Assembly (NCBI GenBank): GCA_916610825.1
Contig: OU744447.1
Coordinates: 7,509,402 to 7,573,401, forward strand
Source: Haliclystus octoradiatus
Lineage: Eukaryota; Cnidaria; Staurozoa; Stauromedusae; Haliclystidae
Direction of reading: 5' to 3'
Length of the DNA: 64,000 nt
Shown here: positions 32,099 to 45,200 of the stretch, piece by piece
Numbering within the stretch: the stretch's first letter is position 1
Layout: the number at the start of each line of letters is the position of its first letter
The notes under the pieces: generated by a model
Databases searched by the model: none
Told to the model about the DNA's origin: nothing
What the model saw: the letters and a program-made list of their open reading frames with translations, nothing else
Program-made: the position numbers and the translations under genes

Positions 32099-32460
32099 AA
32101 GGGACCGCTCATTATTTATGACCGGGGTTGGGTAAATAATAAATAATTGTCAAAAAAGGTTGGGTAAACAAAAAAATGATGCAATGATATCACCTATTCC
32201 ATTTGAAATACAAAGTGGAAGGAAGTGATGCATTTTTACCTCTCATTTTCATCCAAACCAGCAATTTTGGCTGCTATAGCTTGAAACAAGAACTTCCATA
32301 TCCTTGTGCAAGGAGTATTAAAAACAAAGCACCTCGATATTTTACTTAGGGTTGGGTAAAATGTTTTTTCACGTTCTTTATGGTTGGGTAAAGGAATATA
32401 TAGTGGAAAAATTGGAGCTCTTCGGCCCCAACCCCGGTCATACATAATAAGCGGTCCCTA
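32099..32460. mobile_element. PIF/Harbinger-like MITE, copy upstream of the secreted-peptide gene
   Basis: Ends are GGGACCGCTCATTATTTATG and, inverted, CATAATAAGCGGTCCC, followed inward by GGTTGGG repeats. It is flanked on both sides by TAA, the 3-base target duplication typical of PIF/Harbinger elements. It ends 161 bases before the ATG of the secreted precursor, so it lies in its promoter region. Confidence 0.8.
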
Positions 32461-32621
32461 ATAAGGTAATATGCCACTGTTGTGTTAGATTGTCGGTGAC
32501 AGAGAAATTCTTCCTGTCGAAATTTGGTTAGAATTAAGAGGAGGCTTTCTGGTTGACCGTCACAACGCATAAATTTCAAAGAAACGTGTTAAAATCTTGC
32601 TGAATAACATCAGGTGTAGCA

Positions 32622-33987
32622 ATGAAGTTGGTAATAACTTTGCTTTTGCTTTCGATAGTGGTTCAAAGCTGCATGTCATTTTATTATTATACTAGCCGTC
32701 GTTATGTCAACGCGAATGATGCTCCTCGTCGGTATAACGAAATAGACGATGAAGGAAATGAAGAAGCAATTATGGATCAGATCAGAGGTAAGAAAAAAGG
32801 AATACAAGAAAAATATGAAGATCTTTGTATTGTATAATACATAGCAAAACTTTCATCTTGCAATTGGCAATTGATACTTAACTTCCTCGAGAAAAGTAAG
32901 GGGCCGCTCATTAATTATTATTAGGGTTGGGGCCGAAGGGATTGGGGTTGGGTAAATAAAAAGTTATTGTCAAAAAAGGTTGGGTAAACAAGAAAAAGAT
33001 GCAATGATATTACCAATTCCATTTAAAATACAAATTGGAAGGAAGTCATGCATTTCTTCCTCACATTTTCATCTAAACCAGCAATTTTGGCTGCTAGCTT
33101 GAAACAATAACTTCCATATTATTGTCCAAGGATTATCAAAAACAAACTACATCGATATTTAATTAAGGGGGGGGGGGGTAAAAAAATTGTTGACGTTCTT
33201 TATGATTGGGTAAAAGGAATATATAATGGAAATACTGGAGCTCTTCTGTCCAAACCCTGGTCATAAATAATGAGTTGGTTCCTAATGATTTACTGAGAGT
33301 CGAGTGCTGCGCGAACAGGATGCATGTCGTTTAATAGTCGATGTCGTTTAGTTGATGTAAAATCGAACTGTCAATTCATTCGTGAAAACTTAAATACTAG
33401 ATGTATGCTAATCCTCCGTTTGATCATGGTTCGATTAATATGCACCGAATGTAACTCGCGCAAACTGTATAAGAGTTTACATTACTACATGTACCAAGTT
33501 GGATTATAAAACCAAACTCAATTTAGCTTTCTGTGTGACCTCAGTTTCCATCTAGAAGTTACATAACTGTTCGAACATACTTCAAGGCATACGCTTACGC
33601 ATACGCAAGACCATAACGCTTTGCGGTCTCAAAGTTGAAAAATTAATTTCATTTCTCGAGCCGCAAGTATAGTGTGCATCACCCACCATACTCGAAAACC
33701 GAGTGCAAGACCATCGATCAATTAAACAAAGTTTTGATTTAAGACTCCTCGAAAAAATTAAGATCCTCTATCAGCTCAAAAATCGCAGTTAAAAATTAGC
33801 AATTCCATTACACTGATAGTAAACAGTTGAATGTTTGTAATTGAAAGTTTGAAACATCTGATTTATGATTTATATTTTCCCCTTAGATGTCATGATGGAG
33901 GATGAAAGGGTAAAATCTGACCCCTTTTGGGGAAAAAGGCACATACGCAGAAGATTCTTAAGACGCCGTCGAGGTCAAGGCAAATAA
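32622..33987 (+). CDS. Small secreted precursor, antimicrobial-peptide or neuropeptide type (two exons)
   Basis: Exon 1 is 32622-32787 and exon 2 is 33887-33987 (donor GTAAGA, acceptor CCCCTTAG, phase 1), giving 88 residues. Residues 1-19 are a signal peptide (MKLVITLLLLSIVVQSCMS). Residues 26-27 and 36-37 are Arg-Arg sites. Residues 40-62 are strongly acidic. Then SDPFWGKR (66-73) has the Gly-Lys-Arg form used for amidation and cleavage, and the tail 74-88 (HIRRRFLRRRRGQGK) carries nine basic residues besides His. There is no cysteine after the signal. The acidic prosegment followed by a cationic end is the plan of linear antimicrobial peptide precursors such as Hydra arminins; W-G-K-R alone would suit an amidated neuropeptide. 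The intron contains a second MITE copy. No family match was recognised from the sequence itself, so function is inferred. Confidence 0.68.
32900..33282. mobile_element. PIF/Harbinger-like MITE, copy in the secreted-peptide intron
   Basis: Same family and orientation as 32099-32460 (GGCCGCTCATTAATTATTAT at the left, GGTTGGGTAAATAAAAAG inside, AATGAGTTGGTTCC at the right) with TAA on both sides. It starts 112 bases after the exon-1 donor. It contains a run of about ten G at 33169. Confidence 0.75.
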
Positions 33988-36272
33988 ACTATATAGGAAA
34001 CTATATATGCGTACTGCTTACACTACATCAGTACTACAGCAATGAAACAATGATTGAAAGCCATAAGCCAATAATATTCACGGAATTATTCAGTTTTAAC
34101 ATGATCTCAAGGGTTTATTGATGTAAATTAATTTTGCACATTTTTGAATTAAATAAGTAAGTATATAATATTCAGTGTGTTTTATTCAAAGACGGTATTT
34201 TGAAGATTGTCGTGAGTTTAGACTAGCTCTAGGTTCAATACGATAGGTCATGATGACGATACAGCAATATTTTGATATGATGGTCTAGCGATAGTGTAGC
34301 GATAGTGTAGCGATGGTTGGTGTCCTTTTACTATCAAAATTATGCAAAATAAATTGATGAGAAATAAACAAAAGGGGCCATCCATATATAAAGGGCACGT
34401 ACTCAGTTCTCATGTTCTCACTATAACGTCAAGATGAGGGCCGCGATGGAATGAGGATGGAATGAGGCTATGGTCTCTGTAGCACTTTTTGAAAGATTAT
34501 TACAATGATGTTAATTATCAGTTTACTGATGATTAAATCTATAAATTTATTGCTGGACAGTAAACTACAAACTCATTATTAACCGCGAAAATTTGTTTTG
34601 AGTTTTATAAAAAGGGTAGTCCGATCACAGCCTCACTGTCAAAATTTAAACTTGGTAGAACATGTAGCAGCTTGATGTAGCCTGGGACCGAGAGAGTCCT
34701 CGAGGCACATTGTAATATTGTTTCGTGTAAATATCATCATGTTGTGTATCACACTGCTGCCAGTTTAATGCGAATGAGAGGTAGTGGGCAGGTAGGCGAG
34801 TTCGTAATGGGTAACTAAATAACATTTTTAATGGTGATAATCCGTCCGATCGTGGGATATTTCGATATCGTGGGATCGTGGGATATATCTAAAACGATTT
34901 TACTTGAGAAGTAGTGTAATTCTAAAATTTTCCACTTTTTGTCTTTACTCTTATATAAATACTCTGATTATTTTCAGTGGGAGCACTATGAGGGGAAAAA
35001 CAATCCCACTACAATGATTATTGTATATTATTATTATTATATCCTATTAGATAAGACCTCACTGTATTGGAATAAGGATGGAACTATATTCAATTATTCT
35101 ACAAAGAACAGGCCCTAGACCCTAGACCTAGGCCCTAGACCTAGTTAGAGTAACTGTTTAAAAAAACGTATGATTGAGATATAAGATTCGTCCATGGCTT
35201 AACAATGTAAACGAGAAATGTTTGTCATGATGAAAAACAATGTTAAATAAATTTGCAAACACACACACCCACAGCTACATTAATTGATTGGGCAATGTCT
35301 TTGTCACCACCCTCTTCCCAATAAGTATTTGAGTCAAATTTTGGGCAATTTGAAACAAATGATGGCAAAATCGTTCAATTTTGAAGGTGATATACATAAC
35401 TGCCACTGGAGCTCGCAAATATGCAAATGCCACGCCTTTTTCGTGTAAAATACACATTTCGTCAGGCAAAATGGACACCTACCGGCCTAGGTCAAAGGAA
35501 TGTATAGTTACGGCTGTTGTCGCTGTACACTGTACAGTACAATATCAATTCATGCATAGTGTTCATCTTTATTCAACGTGGTTGATCTGGAAAGTTTACG
35601 ATAATTATACAAAGGGGCACCTGCTGCTCCTCTTCGCAAGGCTGTACGTAGTGGAAGTTGACAAGTTGTGTTGTAATTCCCATTAATCAGTCAAGCATAA
35701 ATTCTTCAATCGGGTGGCAATTCTGCATACCAAGGTGGAATGCATTGCCAGAAGAATATGTTTCTTTGAAAACTGTTTATGCATCCAAGCAGTCTTTTAA
35801 GTAATGTACATATAAATCATTATAGCAATTTCAGTACTAGCCTGCTTGCAGACAGACTTTTCCTTCGTATAGTGAGATTAAAAGGTATGTCTGCACGCAG
35901 GCTATATACTATATCAGATTTTATATTGTATTCCAATGGCTGTACATAAGTGAGGGTCAAAAGCTTTCCTGTATTTTGCCAGTCAAACTTATTTGACATT
36001 TTAGAAACATACGTAAATTATAATTAATTGGGTCATTGTCAATTTTATAGCAGGGCTGTTCAAATTTTGACGCATGCGTATTGATGTTTCTTGTAAAAAT
36101 GCTGCTGTTGTTGCTTTGTTGATTGTTTTCCTATCGCATGACTTGGATGACAGAAATTTTTTGAGATGTTTGAATAGTTTATTCGTGATCTCCTGATCTG
36201 AATTACAGATATACGACTAAAGACGCATGAAATTAGTTGAATCTCATATGGTTGAAGTAAATTGATATCAAA
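33988..36272. other. Intergenic between the secreted-peptide gene and GIPC
   Basis: Contains AATTAAATAAG near 34146 as a possible weak poly(A) region for the peptide gene. At about 34372-34440 there is one end of a repeat (GGGGCCATCCATATATAAAG, GTACTCAGTTCTCA) that matches the reverse complement of 63495-63537. The 99-bp-type MITE at 35838-35906 is also here. No further gene was seen. Confidence 0.4.
35838..35906. mobile_element. Short MITE, TAGCCTGC family, second copy
   Basis: TAGCCTGCTTGCAGACAGAC at the left and GTCTGCACGCAGGCTA at the right with only about 35 bases between. No target duplication is visible. It shares the inner TTTTCCTTCGTATAGT with a decayed copy at about 2100-2120. Confidence 0.65.
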
Positions 36273-39200
36273 ATGCCGTTATTTAAAAAGCGTGATAGCG
36301 CTTCCCCACCAACACCAAGCAAAAATGAAGTCAATGAAGATTCACCAACTGAAACTCAACCACAAACAGAAAATGGAGAAACTCCACCTTCTCAAACATT
36401 AGCAAAACAACTTGTTTTCTTTACACAATTAGCCCATGGAAGCTCAACGGAAAAAATTAGTGATTTTACCAATGTTAAAGAACTATATCAAAGAATAGCT
36501 GATGCTTTTAAAATTCAAGCTAGTGAGGTAATGTGTACCGACTTGTTCACGTTAATTAATTGTACAAGTAGGCTTGCTTGAAAATGTCTGAGAAGGTGTG
36601 ACTCGTGTTATTAATTATCTGCTAGATGTACATATTTTCCGTTATCACACTTGCTAAGCTATTTATAATTACAAGCTCCTATCATTTGATCCCGAGCTAG
36701 AGAAGGATTTAGATATCAAATTGGAAGGGGAAACCTCGCGAATGCTCAAACTTTGCTAGGAAAAGTGTATTTTTGACGACTTGTATTGAATAGAATGAGC
36801 AAGGAGGAATTAAAAATGTCAGAAATTTTTCATGATTTAATCGAAGATTGAGCTGATGAGAGAGAAATTTTGCGAATCTACTAGGCCTACTCAACCAGGA
36901 CTCGGAGACATTTATTCGAGGCCTTGCCGATAAGTCCCTAGGTCAGAACCATCTTCCAGAAACTTGTATTACAACTTCAACTTGCTTGTGTAATTGCATG
37001 AAACTTGAATATATAAAAGTCATATATTTACATTTTCTGTTTATAATAATTGATTATGACATGGTGTGTTTTATTTACTGAGCCTTGTTGACCTGATTAT
37101 ACCAGATGCCGCCATGATTTCTAATTGAATTCCAAAACACAAAGGTTTTGTCTGGTATAAATAATGCGTAATCTCGATTTTACCTTTGCAAAATGTTTTG
37201 CAACAGACAAAGGCATGTGAATCCTCTTTCAATCCTTTCCAATCCTATTTATTTTAATCTACAAATAGAACTGCTTTCATTGAGAAAATTTCCACTGTTT
37301 TCTAGTCCAGAATATATTCCTATATAATAATACAATAATAATATAATATAAAATTTCTTATATAGCGCACGTATCCATTTGCTTTAACAATTTATGGAAA
37401 TTAAGAATTAAGAAAAACTAAGTTAAAAAATAAACAGGGTTAAAAAATCAGACTATTAAAAAACTACAAAACTACTTTATAAATGGGTGAGTCCTCAAAT
37501 TCTTTTTAAATGTTAATAAACTACCATATTTTCTCAGTTCCAATGGTAGTTTATTCCATATTATGGGAGCGCATACTGAAAAGGCCCGGTCTCCATAAAT
37601 TTTTGTGCGCCCAGTTGGTTGGAAAAGCAATTCGTCCTTAGTGGAACGTAATGATCTTGTACATTTATTTAAAATTAGATTCCTTGATAAATATTTCGTT
37701 GCCATTCCATTTAAGGATTTAAAAACTAACAAACAAATTTTAAAAACAATCCGATATTGATCTGGTAGCCTTACATTTATATATAGCCTTACATTTGATA
37801 GAACCAACATTTGGAAACACTGGATTGACTAGGAAAGTTAAGATCCTTTCGCTTAGAAATTTACACATTATTCAAGATTGCAAGTGCATCCAAACCAGCA
37901 TCTGACATACCCTGTATAGGCCCCTGATACTGTATGTCAACAACATAATTTAATATTCACAGAAGTAATTAAGTATCATGTTTTCCATCATTAGTTCGTT
38001 CTTCGCACTGATATGTGCCAGTTAAATCAGTAAATCATAAGCAATTACGGCACAATAGATAATTTTTTTGAGTTGGCTCTTTATTATAGTAATGGTAGGT
38101 CGTGCCTGCTGACGTTACAGGGAGAGTTGCTAAGAGCTACTATGGCCGTTAGTCAGAGCTCTTTGATACAACAGACACGACCATACAGGATGACAACAAG
38201 AGACGAAAGAGCACAGTTTACAACGTGACAATTTACATGACTATGACAGATAAACGGATATAACACCTCTTGCAGACCTTCCAACTTGAGATTTGAAAAA
38301 ATAGTGAGATATTTGAAATTCCGTATTTTGGGGATAGAATATAGGGGCTGCCCCGAAGGGATGGCCCAATTATAGGGGTTTTGGTGGCATGCATTTCATC
38401 ACGGATTCAGAATGGCTTGTAACGAAACTTTAAGACATCATTTTGAATAATGTTGACATTTGAAAACATAAAAGCAGAAACAACAACTAGAATAATCCAA
38501 CAGAGTATAGGCCTACATTAAGATGTTGAACATTAATTAGATTATCAAAGAGTTAATACACATAAAGTAGGGACATTTTCTCCGGATTGGATTTTGCCGT
38601 GAGAAGGTGAGAGAAGCTGTAAGACCGTGAGAATCAGAGTAAAAGTGTGAGACTCACGGCAAAGCAAAGCCGTGAGACTTGGAAGGTCTGCCTCTTGCGC
38701 AAGCCACTACATTTAGCCTACTGTTGCCTTAGTAGTGTCAATCCAAGTCCATGTTGTCAATCAATTGGCCTCTATATGACTATATCCTCATTTTACTTAT
38801 ATATCGAATCAACTCTTTTTTGCGGAGCCGTGCCTGTGGCATTAATTGTCTTTGTATGGCAATAAAATGGGGTTTAACAAGTAAAAGAAGCCTAGAAGGC
38901 TATGCTCCATTGATTTTTCCATGGTAATGTCTTTGATCTGTCTCCCTAATAGAGCATAACTGGTTGTAGGCTATATACTATGAGATCTACAACTTATAAC
39001 ATATCTGGGTAACTACCAATGAAGTTACTGTGAAAAAGTTTGAATAAATGTAAACAAATAGGAGAGAACTCAATTGCAATTAAATTTGGATCGCTCGTAT
39101 AACCCACGTCTCAGAGTCTGAGATAACTGACATAACTTAAGCATTACAGCCATTTCCACATTCTCATGGATTGTCATAGTAAACAAGATTGTTTAATATA

Positions 39201-42200
39201 CAAAATGCTTTTCATCAGGGAATTGAAACCTAACCTGAAAAAGCAATCAGACTCTATAAGGGCAAAATTATTTTAAGCCTTTTAGATATATTTAGGCTAA
39301 TTCTTTTATTCTGAAATGTCTATAAATATCCAATAATTATAATTTTACTTTTAACTTGAAAATGGCTGATGTTGATAGCCAAAACATTGTTCAAACTAAT
39401 AAAAATCCTTTATTGCTACTGGTCAATGGCTTTTATATTGAAGTGTTTCTCAAAGAAGATATTTTTTAGAACATTTCAAAGTAGATAAATAATATTTGTT
39501 ATATATGCTACAAACCCAATTTTGGATTTGAGTTTGATAGAGACTCAGTGTCATACTGAATAGTGGAACAAGTTTGTGACTTACAAAATAATTTATTCTC
39601 TTATTTTTAGGTGTTGTACTGTACACTCAACACTCCGAAAATCAACATGGATAAATTATTAGGGGGACAAATTGGTCTTGAAGATTTAATATTTGCTCAT
39701 ATTCGTGGTACTACCAAAGTGATTCCAGTTGAAAAAACTGCTGCAGCATTAGGTTTAACAATTACCGATAATGGTAACGGTTCGGCATTTATTAAACGTA
39801 TAAAACCTGATTCGGTTGCATCAAAATTTCCAAATATATGTATTGGGGATCATATATTAAGCATCGATGAATCTGGACTGTATGGTAGCAGACATTTCGA
39901 AGTAGCAAAAATGTTAAGAGATTTTCCGCAAGGAAAGACTTTCAAATTGACATTGGTAGAACCTCAAAAAGCTTTTGGTGAGTATGAATTCTAGTTAATA
40001 TATTTTTCAAGTAAATATCCTAATATATATATATAAATATATTTAATAATAATAGAAATAGAAAGGAGTCGAGACCACACATTCTTATACTGTTAGTTTA
40101 AGTTTCATACTTTTTATAGCAATCATCAGACAGAAATAAACTATTAATATTAAAAGTTTATTAATACTTTATTTCTGTCTGATGATTAAAAGCATGAAAC
40201 TTAAAGTTACAGTATAAGAATGTGTGGTCTCTGACTCCTTTCTATTTCTATTATTATTATTTACAGCTCTGCCATTTATGACATCTGAGCTCTATATTCT
40301 TTGCTATTAGATAATATTAGGTAACATCTTATAATATATAAATATTTATCCACACTGATTGCTCAGTTGTAAAGTGTCTGCATTATGTACGGGAGTTTGC
40401 GGCTCCATTCCTTTTTCATGCACATAGATTTGCGTAATTATCAACTGTAATTTCATTGTGTTGTTAGTTCGAAGTAACACAGCAAATATAAAATTGATCA
40501 TCGCACCTTGAGGGCTCAAAGTTGAAAGATGAATTCCATTTATCAAACAATAAGTAGCGATTAAACATTTTTGCTTCCGGGATTCTAATTTTGCTTCCAA
40601 AATTTTTCATATGATTAAATCATGTAAATGTTTTGGACGTCTTTTCTTTCAAGAATTATTGTTCATTTATTGCCATAAAAATATGATAAAAATCGAAGAT
40701 TCCCCTGCGAAAAAAAGTTCATGAGTTCATGAACATGAAATTGCCCAAAAGTTTATGAACTGTTCATGAAATTTTGGGCAATTTCACGTTCATGAACTCT
40801 TTGTGACTGTTCATGAACTGTTCATGAACTGTTCATTAACTCATTGATTTTTTTGGCAGGGGTTTTCACTGATTACGGGCTTCGGCAATTTTGAAACTTT
40901 TTGGAAAGCCCACTCGGTGCAAATTAATTACGAATTGAACTCCAAACCGTATGATTTCCATTTACTAACGTGCCTGAAAATGCAAAGGGAATAAGTTAAG
41001 TTTTGTGGGAAGACTTGATCTCAAAGAAAATCACTTTCATCAAATGAATTATTTATTTTCGAACACTATAATCATTCACAAAATGAAACTAACTGAAACT
41101 ATGAAACTACTTTAAACCATTTACTTACTTCGGCTGCAGCTGAAAATCTATCATTTAAATTAAATTCCGCCACTGTTTACAAATCTGTAGGGATTGTTTT
41201 TGCCCGCAGCATAATTCCGCGATGCCATAATCCACAATAATGGAACTTTAATTTCCTTGGCATGTTTTAATTCGATTGTTCTATCGGCCAATCATATTTG
41301 AATTTCATTTTTTTGTACTGCAGTGCAATTTGGATTTGATTTCATCTTTTTGCACTGGAATTACAGTACCTCGAAATTGCACTTCTCTATGCCAAGCAGA
41401 ATAGAGTAATTTTTTCAGGCATGTTATTAAGAGGTGAACGTCACCCCTGCGAAAAACAGTTCGGGAGTTCATGAAAAGTTCATGAACTGTTCATTAACTG
41501 TTCATGAACTCCTGAACTGTTTTCGCAGGGGCAGTGATACTATATGTAACATTCAAAATTTGATTGGAATAAAAATTATTATATATTTAAAATTTGTACA
41601 CTCCACCAATCCACAATGGTAAGCCTATGATATCTAACCCTGCTACTATTATAAGCTATGTTAGCCTTACTATAGAGGATAAATTCAATAGAAAATTTGA
41701 TATTTTTAAGCACTGGAGTGTGACACCGCTCCTGGTTATGCAACCCTTTTAGACAGGTTGGACGCTTCACAAGATAACTTGTATACGATTTCATCTTGAT
41801 GAAGACTGAATTTCATGTGAGCCTATAAATGAATAAATAGATAAATGATAACAATAGAAACTGCAATGAAAATCATTAGTAATTTTGGCTTGTATTTCAA
41901 AAAGCTACATTCAAATTAGAGATAGGCTTATCCATTGATGTACAATTTTCCAGCAAGTGGGGGAAATATCGATAGTCATTTTAGACTCATAAATTGAACC
42001 AAGACATAGACTCAAACAAGAATGGGGAAATTATTCAGTATATTTTATGAACACTTTTATGCTAATTTCAAGTTGCCCAGAGAAATATGCCGTTTTAGAT
42101 CTGTAATGCTCAATCTATCATGTCTGCGCAGCCAAGAATTTTTTTAATCATCAGTAACAAACCACTAAGCAAATTATTTCTTATAGAGGGAATTGGGCCA

Positions 42201-45200
42201 CGTCAAAGTAAAGGTCAAACATCAGCTAATTCCAATGTTATTGGTGCTGGTACCGCAACACTCCGCCTTAGATCTAAAGGACCTGCAACAGTGGAAACAG
42301 AGGTATGATCTGATCATATGTAGGCCTATATAATTATTGCATATATGTGCCCATATCTTTGAGACCCCTTGTCGGCCATAAATGACCGACATTGGACATG
42401 AATTGTAGAGTTTAGAAAGGTTTTATTAGACTGCGATGGAGTTTTTCTGTCAAAAAGGAATTAAAAGACTGGATCAACGCATGTCATAGACCAAAGGCGT
42501 TTAGTACTTAAAAACAGCAGCACGCTTTGATCATCATCCGCGGCGAAAAGAATACAAAGCGTTTTGCTTCTGTTTAAATACTCAACACCTTGCTTTGTGA
42601 CAAGAGTTGATCCGATGTTTCAACACCTTTTTGACAAACCTTTCTCAACTCTACAATTCACATTCAATTTCAGTCATTTATGGCCAACAAGGTGTCCCAA
42701 GGATATAAGCATATCTTTTTCTGGAAAGTGGACCATTTCTTTTTCATCTAGACCTTGTTATTTTTACATGTAGTGTCCCCTCTTGTCATTTCGGCATGAG
42801 TTCCGACTTTCGAAGGAGCACTATTTCTGAAATATGGTACTATTAACATTAAATAAATCAGCTTACAAGAGTCCAAATCGAAAAATTATTGTCGCCGTTC
42901 CTATTTATTTTGCATGGGCTACTCGATTGCGGAAAATCTTTTGGTGTCATGTGCACTTTAAGCGAATGTAAAAAGAACGAGTTTAAAATCGTTGCATGAG
43001 GATGATGATATTATAATTATCCAACTTGTAGCTTTTAACAGAGGGGAGAGAAGTATTTTGACACACATGCAGGTTACAATTTATAAGTTTACCATACCGT
43101 TTAGAGAAAGGTTCACTATCTTTATTTTAATTAATTATTAGAATAATTAAGGGCTATTGTAAATTTAGGGCTAATCAGGGGCTATTGTATCACCCCTGCG
43201 GAAAACAGTTCAGGAGTTCATAAACAATTCATGAACGTTAAATGGCCCCAAATTTTCATGAATTGTTCATGAACTGCTCATGAACTGTCTTTGAAGGTTC
43301 ATGAACAGTTCATGAAAAGTTCATGAAAATTTGGGGCCATTTATTGTTCATGAACTGTTTATGAACTCCTTAACAGTTTTTCGCACGGGCAATGACGAGT
43401 GGGGCCTTCCTCATGAAATAATATTAAATTATTAAACTGAAACAGACGCAGAGCACAATTTTTCTTAGATCTTTACACAAGAAATTGTATTAACTGCCCC
43501 TACAATTTTTTTTATTGTTATGAACAGTTTACTCTTGTAAAAACAGATTACGAATTTCATTAATTTCCGAGTTTCATGAACAGCTCACAACAAGGCAAAT
43601 CAATGTTTATGTAGAGTTCATGAACTTTCCGTTCATGAATTGTTCATGAACTGATTATAATGTATTAATTAGGGGTGAGACAATTGTTCTGAAAACAATT
43701 GGTTCTGCCGATCATCGGCACCAAATTTTACTAAAGGGAAAATAACCGGCATCAAAATTTCAACAAATTTGTCAATCTTTGAACTGATTTTTTTAGACAA
43801 TGAAATTGAAAACAAAAATTTGTTATCCTCAACAATTAACAATTATTGAACAAGATTGAGCAGGACACTGAGAATTATAATCGGCAATTAACCAATTGGC
43901 ATCGAAAATTGGTACATTTCGTTATTGTTTCACCCTTAGTATTCATGAACAGTTCATGAAATTTTGCGAGTTGTTGCTTTTACGCAGTTCATGAATAGCT
44001 CATGTAACCAACATACATACACACTCCATTAGACCAGTTAAACAGATATTAATAAACTTGAAATTCACAAAGCGCGGTCATGAGATCCACATCTCAATTA
44101 CATCCATGCGAAAAACAGTGTAGGAGTTCATGAACAGTTCATGAGCATTTCATGAACAGTTCATGAGCATTTCATGAACGTTGAATGGCCCCAAATTTTC
44201 ATGAACTGTTCATGAATCTCAACGAATTGTTTTTCGCAGTAGCAGCTATCACACACTAAATCCATCCCATACAAAATATTGCTATTTCTAACATTATTGA
44301 TATGACGTTCAAGAGTTATATCCATCAATTTATGGATTAAGATTACTTATTTTTTTACTATAGCCTAATAACATCACATATTTTTATAGCTTGAAGTTAT
44401 ATTCTTGCCAGATTTATATGCTTTTTAAATACCCCTGTGAAAAAAGTTCAGAAGTTCATGAACAGTTCATGAACAGTTCATGAACAGTTTTTGAATGTTA
44501 AATGGCCCCAAATTTTCATGAACTGTTCATGAACAGTTCAGGAAAATTGGAGCCATTTAATGTTCATGAACTGTTCATGATCTCCTGAACTGTTTTTCGC
44601 AGGGATAGGGAGAGTTTGATCGCAAATACTGAAGCCTTCTAGTCTGCTTCAAGCTGTGTTCTCACATTTCCATGTAATGTATAAAGCTTGGCGATTTTAC
44701 CCACATTTTCATGAAGACTTCCAAATCGGTTCATTAAAAGTTCTTATCAATTGTTTGTTTATGAGCTAATGAAATTGGATGTGGCTAATAATTTGTTTAT
44801 TATTATGTGATGTAGATACCACAATGGGAGCCACGTGCTGTGAGTAAAGTTGATGATCTTTTGGAAAGTTTTATTGGAATAAGAGATTCCGAGCTCGGTA
44901 TGTCATAACACAAACAAAATATTGACACAATCTATCATAGCATACAGTGAAACCAGTTTAGGTGCAATTCGGATAAGTGAAATCCTCGCTTTATGCAACC
45001 TGGCTTTAAAACTCTATTTACTATTTTGTAGTAATGTCTTTGTTAAACAATTTCGGATGAGTGCAAATTTCGGATAACTGCAATGAAAATGGGTTACACT
45101 GTATAGTAATTTTGTTAGTTCCAATACATTATGAGCTGTTTTGTATGAGGGGTTCCTAGGAAAGTTTTTGAGAAATCTATGTTCCCTGCATATCAAAATC

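Noticed and set aside
36528-36581. Extension of GIPC exon 1 to the in-frame stop
   Set aside because: GAG followed by GTAATG is a donor, and splicing to 39611 restores the conserved GIPC sequence.
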